Below the pieces are notes generated by a model. It ran no database searches, was not told where the DNA came from, and worked only from the letters and a program-made list of their open reading frames with translations. The translations under genes were made by a program, and so were the position numbers. Below are positions 45,401-56,271 of a stretch of 64,000 nucleotides of DNA, piece by piece; position 1 is the first letter of the stretch; the number at the start of each line of letters is the position of its first letter. The stretch comes from Lathyrus oleraceus (lineage: Eukaryota; Streptophyta; Magnoliopsida; Fabales; Fabaceae). Location of the stretch: NCBI RefSeq assembly GCF_024323335.1, contig NC_066583.1, positions 272,498,916-272,562,915 of the forward strand, written 5' to 3'.

Positions 45401-46766
45401 CCCTCCTTAAGAGGCAATGTTTGTGGTTGTTTATCTTTGTGCCTTGTACATTCAAAGACCTCCTAAGTGAAGAGGCATTGGCAGATAAAAGGGATGTGCA
45501 ATCCATCCCCTGCTATTCCGTTGTGTCTCTCATCTTGCTTACACCATGTGTTGATGCACTTTGAATGAAAACCCAAAATCTTGTTGTGTCCGTCATTGTG
45601 GAATAGAGTCCCACATTCTGGACTCCCACACTTTCATTGCTTGAAGCTCTCCCAGGCCAGGGATAAGAGCTGTGAGGTCTTACCCTCATTTCCTATTTCA
45701 TCTGCTTCACCCTAACTCTCAATGTTAGGGTTAAGAGCTCCAAACACCCCTTTCCAGTTGGCTTGTTTGTCGAGGTTGACATGACCCCTTGACTAAAGCC
45801 AATCCTTGTATGAGCCACTTCTTTGCATATAGTGTGTGTGCTTGCTCTCTTGTGCTTGTGTTTGCTTATGTGCTGTTTAGGCTAGCTTGCTTCCTGTGCG
45901 AGTTAGGATTAGAGACCTCAACATAGGGATCGTATGCATGACAACTTCTAGGCTCGAGTCGTAGTCTCCCTAGTAGCTTGTTATCTCCCTTGTCTCTGGT
46001 TAGGATAGAAGTTCTTTCCCTGTTAAGGGGAGCTACGTCGCCCTGATCCTCATACCAGATGAGGTACGTAGGCAGGAGATGAGCTGATCTCTCCGGGCGC
46101 CCTTTTTCTTTTTCAACCATCTTGTGTGTGTTTGGAGTCTGACGTAAGTCCAGCGATTGACAGTCGGTTTCCTGTGCCTTGTGTTGTGTGGAGTCTTACG
46201 TAAGCCCAGCGATTGGCAGTCGATTTCCTGTGTGTGTTTGTTTGTGTGGAGTCTGACGTAAGTCCAGCGATTGGCAGTCGGTTTCCTATTTGTGTTTTGT
46301 TTGGCGTGCGTTAGCCGAGCTACGAGTGCTCTGATTCTTTCTCTGGTTAGAGAAGATACGTATGCATAGGGTGCGATACCTTAGCGAGCACGTTACCCGT
46401 TCCCCCGAACTACGTCGACTCTGATGTTTGTGTCTGACAAACTACGTAGGACCAGGATGCGACATCCTGCCGAGTTACCTTCTTCCGTCTTTTCTATGTT
46501 TCAGTCCAGTGTGTGTGCAGTTTTGAGCAGTTATTTAGCAACCTTTCTTCTATTCTTTCTGAGCGTGGATCCCGTCGAGTACGACGGATGCGTAGGGGTG
46601 CCAATACCTTCCCTTCGCATAACCGACTTCCGATCCTTGCATCTCTGGTCGTAAGACCATTTCCTTTCCAGGTTTACTTCGAGTGTTTCCTTTCCCGCCT
46701 TTGGGATAAATAACGCACGGTGGCGGTCTGTGTCTTTCTCCCGCCGGTTTTTCGCGTAATGCGACA
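42441..46766 (+). repeat. Ogre-A third (3') LTR
   Basis: 4326 bp, TGTAGCACC to GCGACA, a close match to the LTR at 10106. TATA box 43448-43455, hairpin 44092-44120, TGACGTAAG-type repeats 46134-46290 (one unit reads TTACGTAAG). Followed by the CATAG duplication. Confidence 0.95.
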
Positions 46767-46771
46767 CATAG
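46767..46771 (+). repeat. Target site duplication of Ogre-A, right copy
   Basis: CATAG, same as 5892-5896. Confidence 0.96.
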
Positions 46772-46890
46772 CACTGGAGCATGTTCCTACAGAGAGACAA
46801 TTAGCTGACATATTCACAAAAGCTTTGGATGCCAATCAATTTGAATGTTTAAGAGGGAAATTGGGGATATGTGTGTATGAGAATCTATAG
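46771..46890 (+). pseudogene. pol: SIRE-like RNase H C-terminal tail
   Basis: 39 codons and TAG, reading ALEHVPTERQLADIFTKALD and ending CVYENL. This is the conserved end of copia RNase H (ADIFTKAL). The frame is continuous with the part ending at 5896 once Ogre-A and one CATAG copy are set aside. Confidence 0.93.
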
Positions 46891-47542
46891 CAATCAAAGG
46901 AGTTTATGGATAGCCCTCACAAAAAGAGTATGAAGTTTTGTGAGGTATGGGGCAGTGAAGGATGTGATGGGTGTGAAGATATTATGAGCATTGGTCACCT
47001 TTGGTCAATTTTGACTAAAAAGGGGGAGAAGTATGTGGAGCTGGGAGCTGGAGTTGTTGTGAGTTGTGAGATGTATGTGGCTGGATTGGAGGACAACTAT
47101 TATTGAAGGAAGTGCACAGGTGTTAAAACAGAATGTTATTCTGTTTACAGATGTCAAAGGGGATGTCTGATATGGTGTACAGGTGTTGATGTTGTAGCAG
47201 ATGTCAGAATGACATTCTGGCTGGTACAGGTGCTGGAGTTACAGTAGCTGCTATTTGATGCATGCACAGGTTTAGGGGGAGAAAGAGTACCCTTGTGCAT
47301 TGTGCATTTTGTGTGTCTTACTAGTTGCATCCATAACTAGTAATTTTGTTTTTGTTGCACAGATTTAGGGGGAGGAGAAGTACCCTTGTGCATGTGTGTA
47401 TTACTAGTAGCTATAACTAGTAATTGTTTTTTGCTTCTGCTGCATATTAAACAACTGTTATGTTGTTTAACTGCTGATAGTTTACCGTGTGAACAAAAAG
47501 GGCAGATATATGTATTAGCCAAAATTTGCCAAAGGGGGAGTT
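46891..47542 (+). other. SIRE-like 3' untranslated region and polypurine tract
   Basis: No convincing ORF and no envelope-like gene. A 9-bp hairpin lies at 47126-47146 (AAACAGAAT/ATTCTGTTT), and several GATGTC motifs at 47150-47215. GGGGGAGAAG-type purine runs occur at about 47275 and 47368; the true polypurine tract AAAGGGGGAG is at 47531-47540. Confidence 0.75.
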
Positions 47543-47715
47543 TGTTGATTCTAAGTGTTGGCAACAATTTTGGTAAAACAAAGAGTGTTCACAAGATGTC
47601 ATATGTGATGTTTTAAAATGAGATATCCTATGTACCTGTTGGAGTTCAAGAACATGTGCAAGCAGGATTGTTTCAGAATGCCACATACAATGCCATGGCT
47701 TCTGATATTGGATGT
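47543..47715 (+). repeat. SIRE-like 3' LTR, first 173 bp
   Basis: Matches 92-264 with a few substitutions, then is cut by Ogre-C at 47716. GATGT (47711-47715) is the expected duplication for Ogre-C; the partner lies beyond the window. Confidence 0.93.
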
Positions 47716-50700
47716 TGTAACACGGTGGGAGAACTGACTTTAGTTAAATGTTGCGGATAGCAAGAGTCGCCACCGACTTTTATTTTATCCAAAAGGAAAG
47801 GACATAAAAGAACAGGAAAGACCTTAAAAAGATTTTGAGTTCGGGGGGTAGGTTATACAAAGGGAAGGTATTAGCATCCTTTATATCCATGGTTCTCCAT
47901 GGGCTCTTAGTTACTTAGCTCACTTTGTTTGTTTGCAAGAGTGTAGTGTGTGATTAGAAAAATTTCTTTAAGTACTTTGTAATGACCCTCGTATGGGTGT
48001 ATACAAAGCCTAGTTTAGAAATTGTGAGGTGTAAAAGTAATTTTGAAAAGTGTGAGCAAGTAACTATGAGATACCTACCCTAGATTAAGTCTTTCGTGTT
48101 CTCGTATATTCTTTCAATGGTAAGACTGTCCCTATTATTAAGGAATAGGTAGTCATTACCTTGGATGTGTTTAAGGGACGGGCGTAGGGTCATCGTATGG
48201 TCAATGAAGGCAACATAAGGGGTGTCTTTAGCAACTCGTAGGGACTATCATCATATTTACCGAAGGGACAAGATCACTATATCGTAGGCAACCTCGTAGG
48301 GACTTGATCTTTTAAGTTTATAGGGACTTGATGATTTTTCTGTTTGAAGGGACTTTGCTTAAGACACCCCTATTTTCGAGGGACTTGACCATTTAAAGAA
48401 GGCAACCAAGAGGAATACCTAGGAAGTACAGATGGCGATCAAAGATCGGCTTACGTGTGTGAGTGTTATTTTTCAGATATTTGTCTTGAATTTAATTTTC
48501 TAAGTTCAATTATTTACAGTTAGTTTTTTGCACTCTCTAAATTACTAACCACGCAATAAATATTTACAAAAATAAAAGCAAGAAAAATAAATTCCTAAAC
48601 TATTACATGGCTATGGGACAGATACATAATAATCGGGCGAGAAAGAATAAATTTACAACCTATACATTTCTTCCTAATATTATAAATAAAACAAAATTAA
48701 AATAAGGAAAATAATGAAGCAAAAATAGAATAGATAAAAGCAAATAATAATAAAATAATAAATAAACAATGGTAATAAAGCAATAATAAAATAACAATAA
48801 TAATAAAGTGATAGTAAAAAGGTTAGAATTTTAAAAGAAATTATTTTAGGTTAAACAAGTTAGATTTTTTTTAGAAGTTATTAGAAAAATATGAGTTTAA
48901 AATAAATTAGTAATAATAAAAGAATTTAAAATACATTAATGTACAAATTATAAAATAAAAGAGTTATATGAAAAATATTAAGTTAGTTATTTACAAAATA
49001 AATAAAGATTATAGAAAATATCAAATTATTAGATTAATAGGTTTATTATTATTATTCAATTAGAAAAATGGTCAATTAGATTTTATTTACAAAATATATA
49101 AGGATTTATTATTATAAGTAAGTAATAAAAAAAAAGTTATTAAAATAGTTAGTATTTATTATTTATTTACAAAAAATATAAAGATTATAGAAAATATCAA
49201 ATAATTAATTTAGTAGGTTTTCACGCCCTACATTACTAAACCACGCAGTTAATATAGGATCAATGGCAGGAATTTAAATGGCAGAAAAAAAAATGGCAGA
49301 AAAATAAAATGGCAGAAAATAAATGGTAGAAAATAAAATCCTAATTATTACAACGCTTTGGTGCAGTTACATAATAAAGATGGCGAAAAGTAAAACTGAA
49401 AATATTACAAGTTAAAACTTAAAATATTACAAGGGCGAAGCAGTTACAGTGTATGAATAACATAAATATGAGCGAAAATAGGAAATAATAATAAGGTTTG
49501 TTAAGGTTTAAGAAAAGGTTTATGGTTTAGAGGAAATAACACGGTTAAAGTTTTAGGTTTGAAATTTAGAGTTTGTGGCGAAATTGTCAGGGTTTAGGAA
49601 AAATCAGGGTAGTTAGTTATGAAAAAAAATGTGCAGATCTAAATATATGTATATATAAAAAAATATGAATTAAAAAAAAACAACGGCGTTGCTAGCGCAA
49701 AATTGCGATCATCGCAAGTGGATCGGATAACACAAATGTCACGCCTCATACACGTATATGTGAAAACGGCGTATTGACACGATCCGATCCGAAAACATAA
49801 TCAAATTATAACATAAAATAGAAATATATATATATTTAACACACTAGTTACATATTATAAATTATATATTATATGATCCATATGCATTTTATTAACAACA
49901 AAATTATTATTATATTATATTATATATTATGAGACATGTAAAACTTATATAAAAACAAACACATCAAATACATAATACAATGAACCAAATTATTATACCT
50001 GTTATACTTATGTGCATAAAAAAAAGCAAAACGGCGATATCCTGATATATTTAACCAAACCGCATGTATCAAACTGTGTGTACGATAGTATAGATCAGCC
50101 ACTCTCAGTTTCTCTTTTTTGTTCTGTCTTTTTTTGGCCTCTCTCTATCAGTCATGCTAGTAAATATATATAGGAACAAATTAGGTTAATGATAATGGGC
50201 CTAAGTTTATTTTGAAACCCAATATTAAATTAAAAACTGAATAAAGTTAAATAATTAAAATAGTTAAAATTAAAATAAAAACTAATTAACCTATTTATTT
50301 ATTCTAGACCCAATATAAAAATAAATAGACTAAAAAAAATAAAAGTCGGGCACCAAAATGCTCGAAAAAATAAAATGAACACGTCAAAATAATCAGCGCG
50401 AAATAAATGACTCGGAAAAATACAGCGTTTGGTCGGATTTTGAAATAAAAATTATGACCGTTTAAACTGCTCAGACTGATCAACATATGACCAAAAATAG
50501 TCGTAAAAATATTTTTAGCATGTCAAATTAAACCACGTGAACCGCAGATTAATGTTACCGACATTTGCAAACTTAAACTTGACATTTTTTCGTTGACTAA
50601 TTTTAGGCACAGTTAAAAAGTTAATTTGACCAGTCTGTTTGTAAATTCCGAGAAATTATTCCGGCTAATATTAAGACAGAAAAAATGTTATGCTATGAAG

Positions 50701-50771
50701 ATGATGCAAATGAATGTGAAACAAAAAATTGGTTAGAGTTAAAAATAGAGGGCAAATTTTGGGGTGCAACA
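47716..50771 (-). repeat. Ogre-C 3' LTR
   Basis: 3056 bp; on the minus strand it runs TGTTGCACCCC to CGTGTTACA. Very AT-rich from 48500 to 50400. TATA-like TATATATTTA at 50163-50172 (minus). Long inverted repeat GGATCGGAT (49720-49728) / ATCCGATCC (49782-49790). Near 49265-49340 an imperfect ATGGCAGAAAATAAA-type repeat has extra copies compared with the other LTR (63219-63240). Confidence 0.93.
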
Positions 50772-50780
50772 GCTGTCCCT
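50772..50780 (-). other. Ogre-C polypurine tract
   Basis: AGGGACAGC on the minus strand directly before the LTR, the counterpart of AGGGGCAGC in Ogre-A. It would prime plus-strand DNA. Confidence 0.8.
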
Positions 50781-52540
50781 GTTCAATTTTCTGAAACCTG
50801 AGGAGTTAGATTGGCCTGTGTGCCATTCGTGACTTGGAAGGTTAAAGGGGATTGAACACAAAAGCCCAAAAATTTGCACTCGCCGGTGCGTAAAGTAACA
50901 CTGATGACTGGTTGTATATGCTTAAGTGGGCTTGAAGATGCCACTTGGAAGAACTGGAGATGGGCTTATAGATGCCATCCATAATATCAGGAGGTGATAA
51001 CATCTTGATGTTGATACTGGATATCAGTACTAGGTCTTCGTATAGGCCGTCTCTGAATCGTATCTAAGAACATACTTTTAATTTAAGTGTCAGAACCAAA
51101 TCTTCGTGGCGATTTCTTTCTGAATTAAGTATCAGCACTAGACCTTCGTATAGATCGTCTCTGAACTGTTTTGAATTGTTGAATAAACCACTAGAAATAA
51201 ATCTTCGTGATGATTATCTCTTCTAGAAATATCCTGGATTAGGGAATAGATCTTCGTATAGACCGTTTGCCTACTATCCGAGGACAAAAGAGTATCAGGA
51301 TTAACTCTCCTGAAAACATCCTAGACTAGGGAATAGATCTTCGTATAGACCGTTTGCCTACTATCCAAGGACACCTTGAGTAATGATTAAGTATCAGCAC
51401 TAGATCTTCGTATAGATCGTTTCTGACCTGTTGTGAATTGTTGATAGTATTTTATCTGTATATAACCATCCTGCAAGGAAAAGGTTAGTTCATGCAATAT
51501 GTATGCATGCATGGCATGGTGCATCTAAGTAAATGTATTATGCACTTATGGATATGCCATGGTATGATGTAAATGATGTATGTATGAATCATGCGGCCTG
51601 AAGCGTCCGGATATCTTTGTATAACAACTGCTGGCTAGGGAAAATAAATCCCGATTCGTTGCTGAAGAATATGAGGAACTCGTTCCCGTCTTGTTTGATA
51701 GTATAGTATTTGTCACTTCCCGTATTCGTTCGTCGTACTTCTATTGAAGGAATAAGTTCCTGAGTATCCCGACTGAGGATAAAAGAGATGGACATAAATT
51801 CAAGGGGAGACGTAATTCGAAGCATCTATAAAGATAGATTTGCTCTACTGGGGATTTGTAGTGGGGATGAACCGGCGAAGCTTCGTTGAACTACTACCCT
51901 CGTTCGTCCTTAGTAAATACTATTACTGCATTTTATGCATTTCTGGTAAACATCAATCGTATTCAAAAGCATACATACATTCAAACACAACCAATGAACG
52001 TTTTCGCTTATGTAAATAGAGTAAAAGTAAATCTGGATTCGAAGATGAAATTTTATTTATATCACAAAGTGACCTATACATAGGCAAGTTTGTACAAGGA
52101 GACAAAAATCCTAGTAAGAGGAATTCGTCGTAAATTTTTTATAAAACAAATAAAACAGCTATGTGAAAAACGATCCTATTGAGTTTCAATTCTACTATTG
52201 CCATTATCTTCAAATATCTCATCTTCTGCTGTTGAGACAGAAACGATGGGATTGATCTTTATCTGTTTGAACTTGATTTAGGTAGCACCATCAGTTGAAG
52301 TTACATGAGTGATCCAAACGAGACATAGTCATACGCTTTAATCCCTAACTTTTGCCTGGATTGCCCTTTCAGGTTTTCAATCCACCGGGATACCCTTTTT
52401 TGCCCAAGCCGCCTTTTCAGGTTTTCGTCTTGCCGGGTGTACATTTTTTTTATATATATCCCTAATTTTTGCCCGAACCCTTTTGGTTTGCCGGGATGCC
52501 CTTATTTTTGCCTAGGCCAGTCAGCCTAGCGGGTCTCTTT
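50781..52540 (-). other. Ogre-C 3' untranslated region with tandem repeats and post-integrase hairpins
   Basis: No coding region. From about 51033 to 51430 a motif near ATCTTCGTATAGAT (plus strand) occurs seven times at irregular spacing (51033, 51098, 51140, 51199, 51246, 51328, 51403, approximate). Four stem-loops follow the integrase stop: 52512-52529 (CTAGGC/GCCTAG), 52476-52488 (AACC/GGTT), 52405-52432 (one mismatch, inner stem with GAAA loop on minus) and 52357-52384 (TGGATT/AATCCA, GAAA loop on minus). Confidence 0.8.
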
Positions 52541-55500
52541 TTATGCGTAGTATTTTTTAACTATGTTTGCGTTTACAGGCTGTGGAAAGTCTTCACCATC
52601 CATAGTAGTAAGCATCATGGCACCTCCTGAGAATACTCTTTTGACCATAAATGGTCCTTCATATGTAGGAGTCCACTTGCCCCTAGGATCGCCCTGATAT
52701 ACCTTTGGCTTAACCTTCTTATTGAAAGCTTTGATCATCCGTTTCTGGTACATCTGACCATGACAAACAGCTGCCAACCTCTTCTCATCAATCAAATTTA
52801 TCTGGTCGAGTCTGAATCCACTCATCTTCATCCAAGCCTGCATCCTTCATGATTCTTAAGGAAGGGATCTGAACTTCAATGGGCAGAACTGCTTCCATAC
52901 CATAGACTAAGGAGAATGGGGTTGCCCCTGTTGAAGTACGTATTGTAGTACGATAACCATGAAGAGCAAATGGTAACATCTCGTGCCAATCCTTGTAAGT
53001 AACAGTCATCTTCTGTAGAATCTTCTTAATGTTCTTATTAGCAGCTTCTACTGCCCCATTCATCTTCGGACGATACAGAGAAGAGTTGTGATGCTTAATC
53101 TTGAACTGCATGCAGAGATCAGTAATCATGGTATTGTTCAGATTAGAGCCATTGTCTGTGATAATCCTTTCAGGGATGCCATACCTACATATGAGATTAT
53201 TCTTAATGAACCGAGCCACAACATTCTTGGTAACAGATGCGAATGAGGCTGCCTCTACCCACTTTGTAAAGTAATCAATAGCAACTAGGATGAAACGATG
53301 CCCATTAGAAGCAGTAGGCTTGATCTCACCAATCATATCAATGCCCCACATGGCAAAAGGCCAAGGAGCAGTCAACACATTTAATGGAGCCGGAGGTATA
53401 TGCACTTTATCAACATAGATTTGACACTTGTGACATGTCCTGGAATGTTGATAGCAGTCAGCTTCCATGGTGGACCAATAGTATCCTGCTATCAATATCT
53501 TCTTTGTCATAGTATGACCACTAGAATGAGTGCCAAAAATCCCATCATGCATGTCTTCCATAATCTCTGTTGCTTCCTTCTTATCCACACAACGAAGCAA
53601 AGTTGAATCATGATTGCGTTTGTACAAAATTCCATTACTCAAGAAGAACTTAGCAGAAAACCTCCTCAGAAACTTCTTATCTTTGACAGATGCCCCTTCA
53701 GGGAACTCCTGAGTTTCAAGATATCTTTTTACTTCATAGAACCAAGGCTTTTCCTCTCCTCCTTCAGTATCAATCTCATTGCAGTATGCAGGCTTCTCAA
53801 ATCTATCAATAGTAATCTTGGGAGCTTCATCATCCCAGCTAATCTCAAACATAGATGCCATGGTGGCTAATGCATCTGCCAACTGATTCTCTCCTTGTGG
53901 AATGTGTCCAAAGGTAATCTCTTCAAAATGTGGGATCAAAGACAGCACATGCTCTCTGTAGGGAATAAGATTTTCATGCTTGGTATCCCAATCTCCTTTA
54001 ATCTGACTCACTACCAGGGCTGAATCTCCATATATGTCCAGGAACTGAATTTTCATATCAATGGCAGCTTTGATGCCCAGGATACATGCCTCATACTCAG
54101 CCATGTTATTGGTACAATAGAAACAAAGTCTTGCAGTAATCGGGGTATGACAACCTTCAGGGGAAATGATCACAACACCAACACCATTACCAAGTGCATT
54201 AGAAGCTCCATCAAAAACCATAGTCCATCGGGACCCTTGTTCAGGTCCGTCATATTGTCCAGGTTCTTTGGTAATAATCATAATGTCTTCATCGGGGAAT
54301 TCAAAACTCATTGACTGATAATCATCCACTGCCTGATGAGCCAAATGATCAGCTACAACACTTTCTTTAATGGCCTTCTGAGTAGTGTACTGTATATCAT
54401 ATTCTGTTAAGATCATTTGCCATCTCGCTATTCGTCCGGAGAGAGCAGGTTTCTCGAATATGTACCTGATTGGATCCATCTTCGAAATCAATAAGGTAGT
54501 ATGAGTCAACATATACTGTCTTAGTCGGCGAGCAGCCCATGCCAAAGCGCAGCAAGTTTTCTCGAGCAGTGAGTATCTTGTTTCACAGTCGGTAAACTTT
54601 TTGCTAAGGTAGTATATTGCCTGTTCTTTTCGACCAGACTCGTCATGTTGCCCCAACACACACCCCATTGAGTTGTCTAATACTGTTAAGTACATAATCA
54701 AGGGTCTTCCATCAACTGGTGGCATCAAAATTGGAGGTTCTAGGAGATATCTCTTGATTTCATCAAAGGCTGTCTGGCACTCATCATTCCACTCCATTAC
54801 CTGATCTTTCTTTAACAACTTGAAGATTGGTTCACAGGTAGCAGTTAATTGGGAAATAAATCTTGCAATGTAATTCAATCGTCCCAAGAAACCTCTAACT
54901 TCCTTCTCAGTACGGGGAGCTGGCATCTCTTGTATAGCTTTCACTTTTGCAGGGTCTACTTCAATACCTTTTCCACTGACAATGAAACCCAGGAGTTTAC
55001 CAGACCTAACTCCAAAAGTACACTTGTTTGGGTTCAATCTCAATTTGTATTTCTTCAACCTTTCAAACAACTTATGCAGATGATCAAGGTGTTGCTCTTC
55101 ATTCTGGGACCTGGCTATCATATCATCCACATATACCTCTATCTCATGATGAATCATATCGTGAAACAAAGCCACCATAGCACGCTGATATGTTGCCCCG
55201 ACATTCTTCAAACCAAATGGCATCACTTTATAGCAAAAGGTACCCAACTGTGTAACAAATGTAGTCTTCTCCATATCTTCAGGTGCCATCTTGATTTGAT
55301 TGTAACCAGAGAAACCATCCATGAAAGAGAATACTTTATGCTGAGCAGTGTTGTCTACCAGAACATCAATATGAGGCAGTGGAAAGTCATCTTTGGGGTT
55401 GGCATTATTCAAATCCCTGTAGTCTACACACATACGTACTTTACCATCTTTCTTAGGTACCGGTACCACATTTGCAACCCATTGAGGATAAGAAGTCACA

Positions 55501-55823
55501 GCTAAGAACCCTGCATCAAATTGTTTCATTACCTCTGCTTTAATCTTTTCTGACATTTCAGGACGCATGCGACGAACCTTCTGCTTCTTTGGACGACAAT
55601 CTTCTTTTACCGGTAAACGGTGAACCACAATGTCCGTATCCAACCCTGGCATATCTTCATAGGACCAAGCAAAGATTTCCACATAATCACGTAACATTTG
55701 AATTAATCTGCTCTTGACACCATCTTCTAATTCAGCTCCTATCTTGACCTCTTTCCTGTTTTCTTCAGTTCCCAGATTCACAACTTCGATTGGCTCTTCA
55801 TGTGGCTGTATAGCTTTCTCTTC
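52541..55823 (-). pseudogene. pol: Ogre-C pol: RT, RNase H, aRNH, integrase (frameshifted near the end)
   Basis: A long open frame (997 codons from 55781 to 52788). RT: VDYRDLN, FMDGFSGYNQI with Asp 154, YVDD at 217-220, LGFIVS. RNase H about 365-490 (YLSKKF, LLEKTCCALAWA). A second, archaeal-type RNase H about 525-660 (MVFDGASN, EACILGIKAA, YGDSALVVSQ, ADALATMA), diagnostic of Tat/Ogre. Integrase: HHCC (H..H, CHKC) about 735-780, core with GIDMIG, TDNGSN and GAVEAANKN. Near 52800-52790 the frame shifts; the C-terminal domain continues as 52843-52541 and also lacks about a dozen residues around YQGDPRGKW compared with Ogre-A. Two lesions thus hit the integrase tail; catalytic motifs are intact. 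Confidence 0.92.
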
Positions 55824-56271
55824 TTATTGTAATAACCTAGCAAGCTCTATAGGTACTTCACAATCTTCATCCTTTCCATCTTCAACTTGATAGATCGGAT
55901 TCTCGAAATTATAATTGGCAATAGTAGAACTGTTATCAACAGGATCCAGAGTGGATGAGGATCTGCATTTTAGTGATGTGGGTGTGTGTAAGAACACATA
56001 GCTGATGAAAATAAAATAAAAGAAAAACAAAGAGCCCAATATTTACGAAAATGAAACGTCCATTGATTTTTATTGAATGAAGTATGCAAATGAAATGACA
56101 TCCCGAAACAAGCATACCATTGTGCCCCGGGTAAGGCACAAGGCTTAAAAGTTTAATTGTTCAAACTTAAAAATAACAACACAGTAATAGTATTTACTCC
56201 TGACTAAAGGAGATAGGAATAACGTCTTCAGTCTTCCAATTGTTGAGCCCATCACCCACAGTAGGAAAAAT
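55824..56271 (-). other. Ogre-C pol N-terminus, in-frame stop and intron-like gap
   Basis: In the pol frame a short coding stretch (YNFENPIYQVEDG ... ELARLLQ) ends in TAA (55824-55826), then continues in frame to pol. Upstream the sequence is pyrimidine-rich. Acceptor-like AG sites lie at 56002-56003 (TTTTCATCAG) and 55963-55964 (AAATGCAG). Ogre elements are known to splice here; I cannot place the donor. Confidence 0.65.

Larger units (their letters stand above)
5897..46766 (+). mobile_element. Ogre-A: non-autonomous Ogre-type Ty3/gypsy three-LTR array
   Basis: Flanked by CATAG duplications. The outer boundaries are a true LTR start (TGTAGCACC) and a true LTR end (GCGACA). It contains three LTR copies: 5897-7478 (first 1582 bp only), 10106-14428 and 42441-46766. 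A 2627-bp stretch of 3' untranslated region (7479-10105) lies before the second LTR and matches 39814-42440 with no net length change. A single insertion normally has two LTRs, so this is a tandem array whose first unit lost most of its body. Of the coding region, gag and the ends of pol remain; RT, RNase H and most of integrase are missing. A 20.8-kb copia array is inserted at 17188. Confidence 0.93.
92..47715 (+). mobile_element. SIRE/Maximus-like Ty1/copia retrotransposon, host of the nest (3' LTR cut by Ogre-C)
   Basis: Order is LTR, primer site, gag, protease, integrase, reverse transcriptase, RNase H, which is the Ty1/copia order. The gag start (LDGSNYDYWKPRM followed by KAWKVVLTGW) resembles the SIRE/Maximus lineage. 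The element is split at 5896/46767 by Ogre-A: the pol frame runs to 5896 and resumes after the CATAG duplication at 46767-46771 in the same frame. The 3' LTR begins at 47543 and is interrupted after 173 bp by Ogre-C. Without insertions the element would be roughly 7.8 kb, depending on the missing LTR remainder. SIRE elements often carry an envelope-like ORF after pol; only about 650 bp lie between the pol stop and the 3' LTR here, so none is present. Lineage is from memory of motifs. Confidence 0.9.

Noticed and set aside
46906..47106. 66-codon ORF after SIRE-like RNase H as a possible envelope-like gene
   Set aside because: Too short, no signal peptide or membrane segment, no resemblance to the SIRE envelope-like protein.
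48500..50400. AT-rich region with ATA/TTA runs as a matrix attachment region or origin
   Set aside because: It is LTR sequence shared with the copy at 62450-64000; base composition alone does not support either role.
54849..55505. 218-codon plus-strand ORF
   Set aside because: Exactly antisense to the Ogre-C reverse transcriptase; no independent motif.
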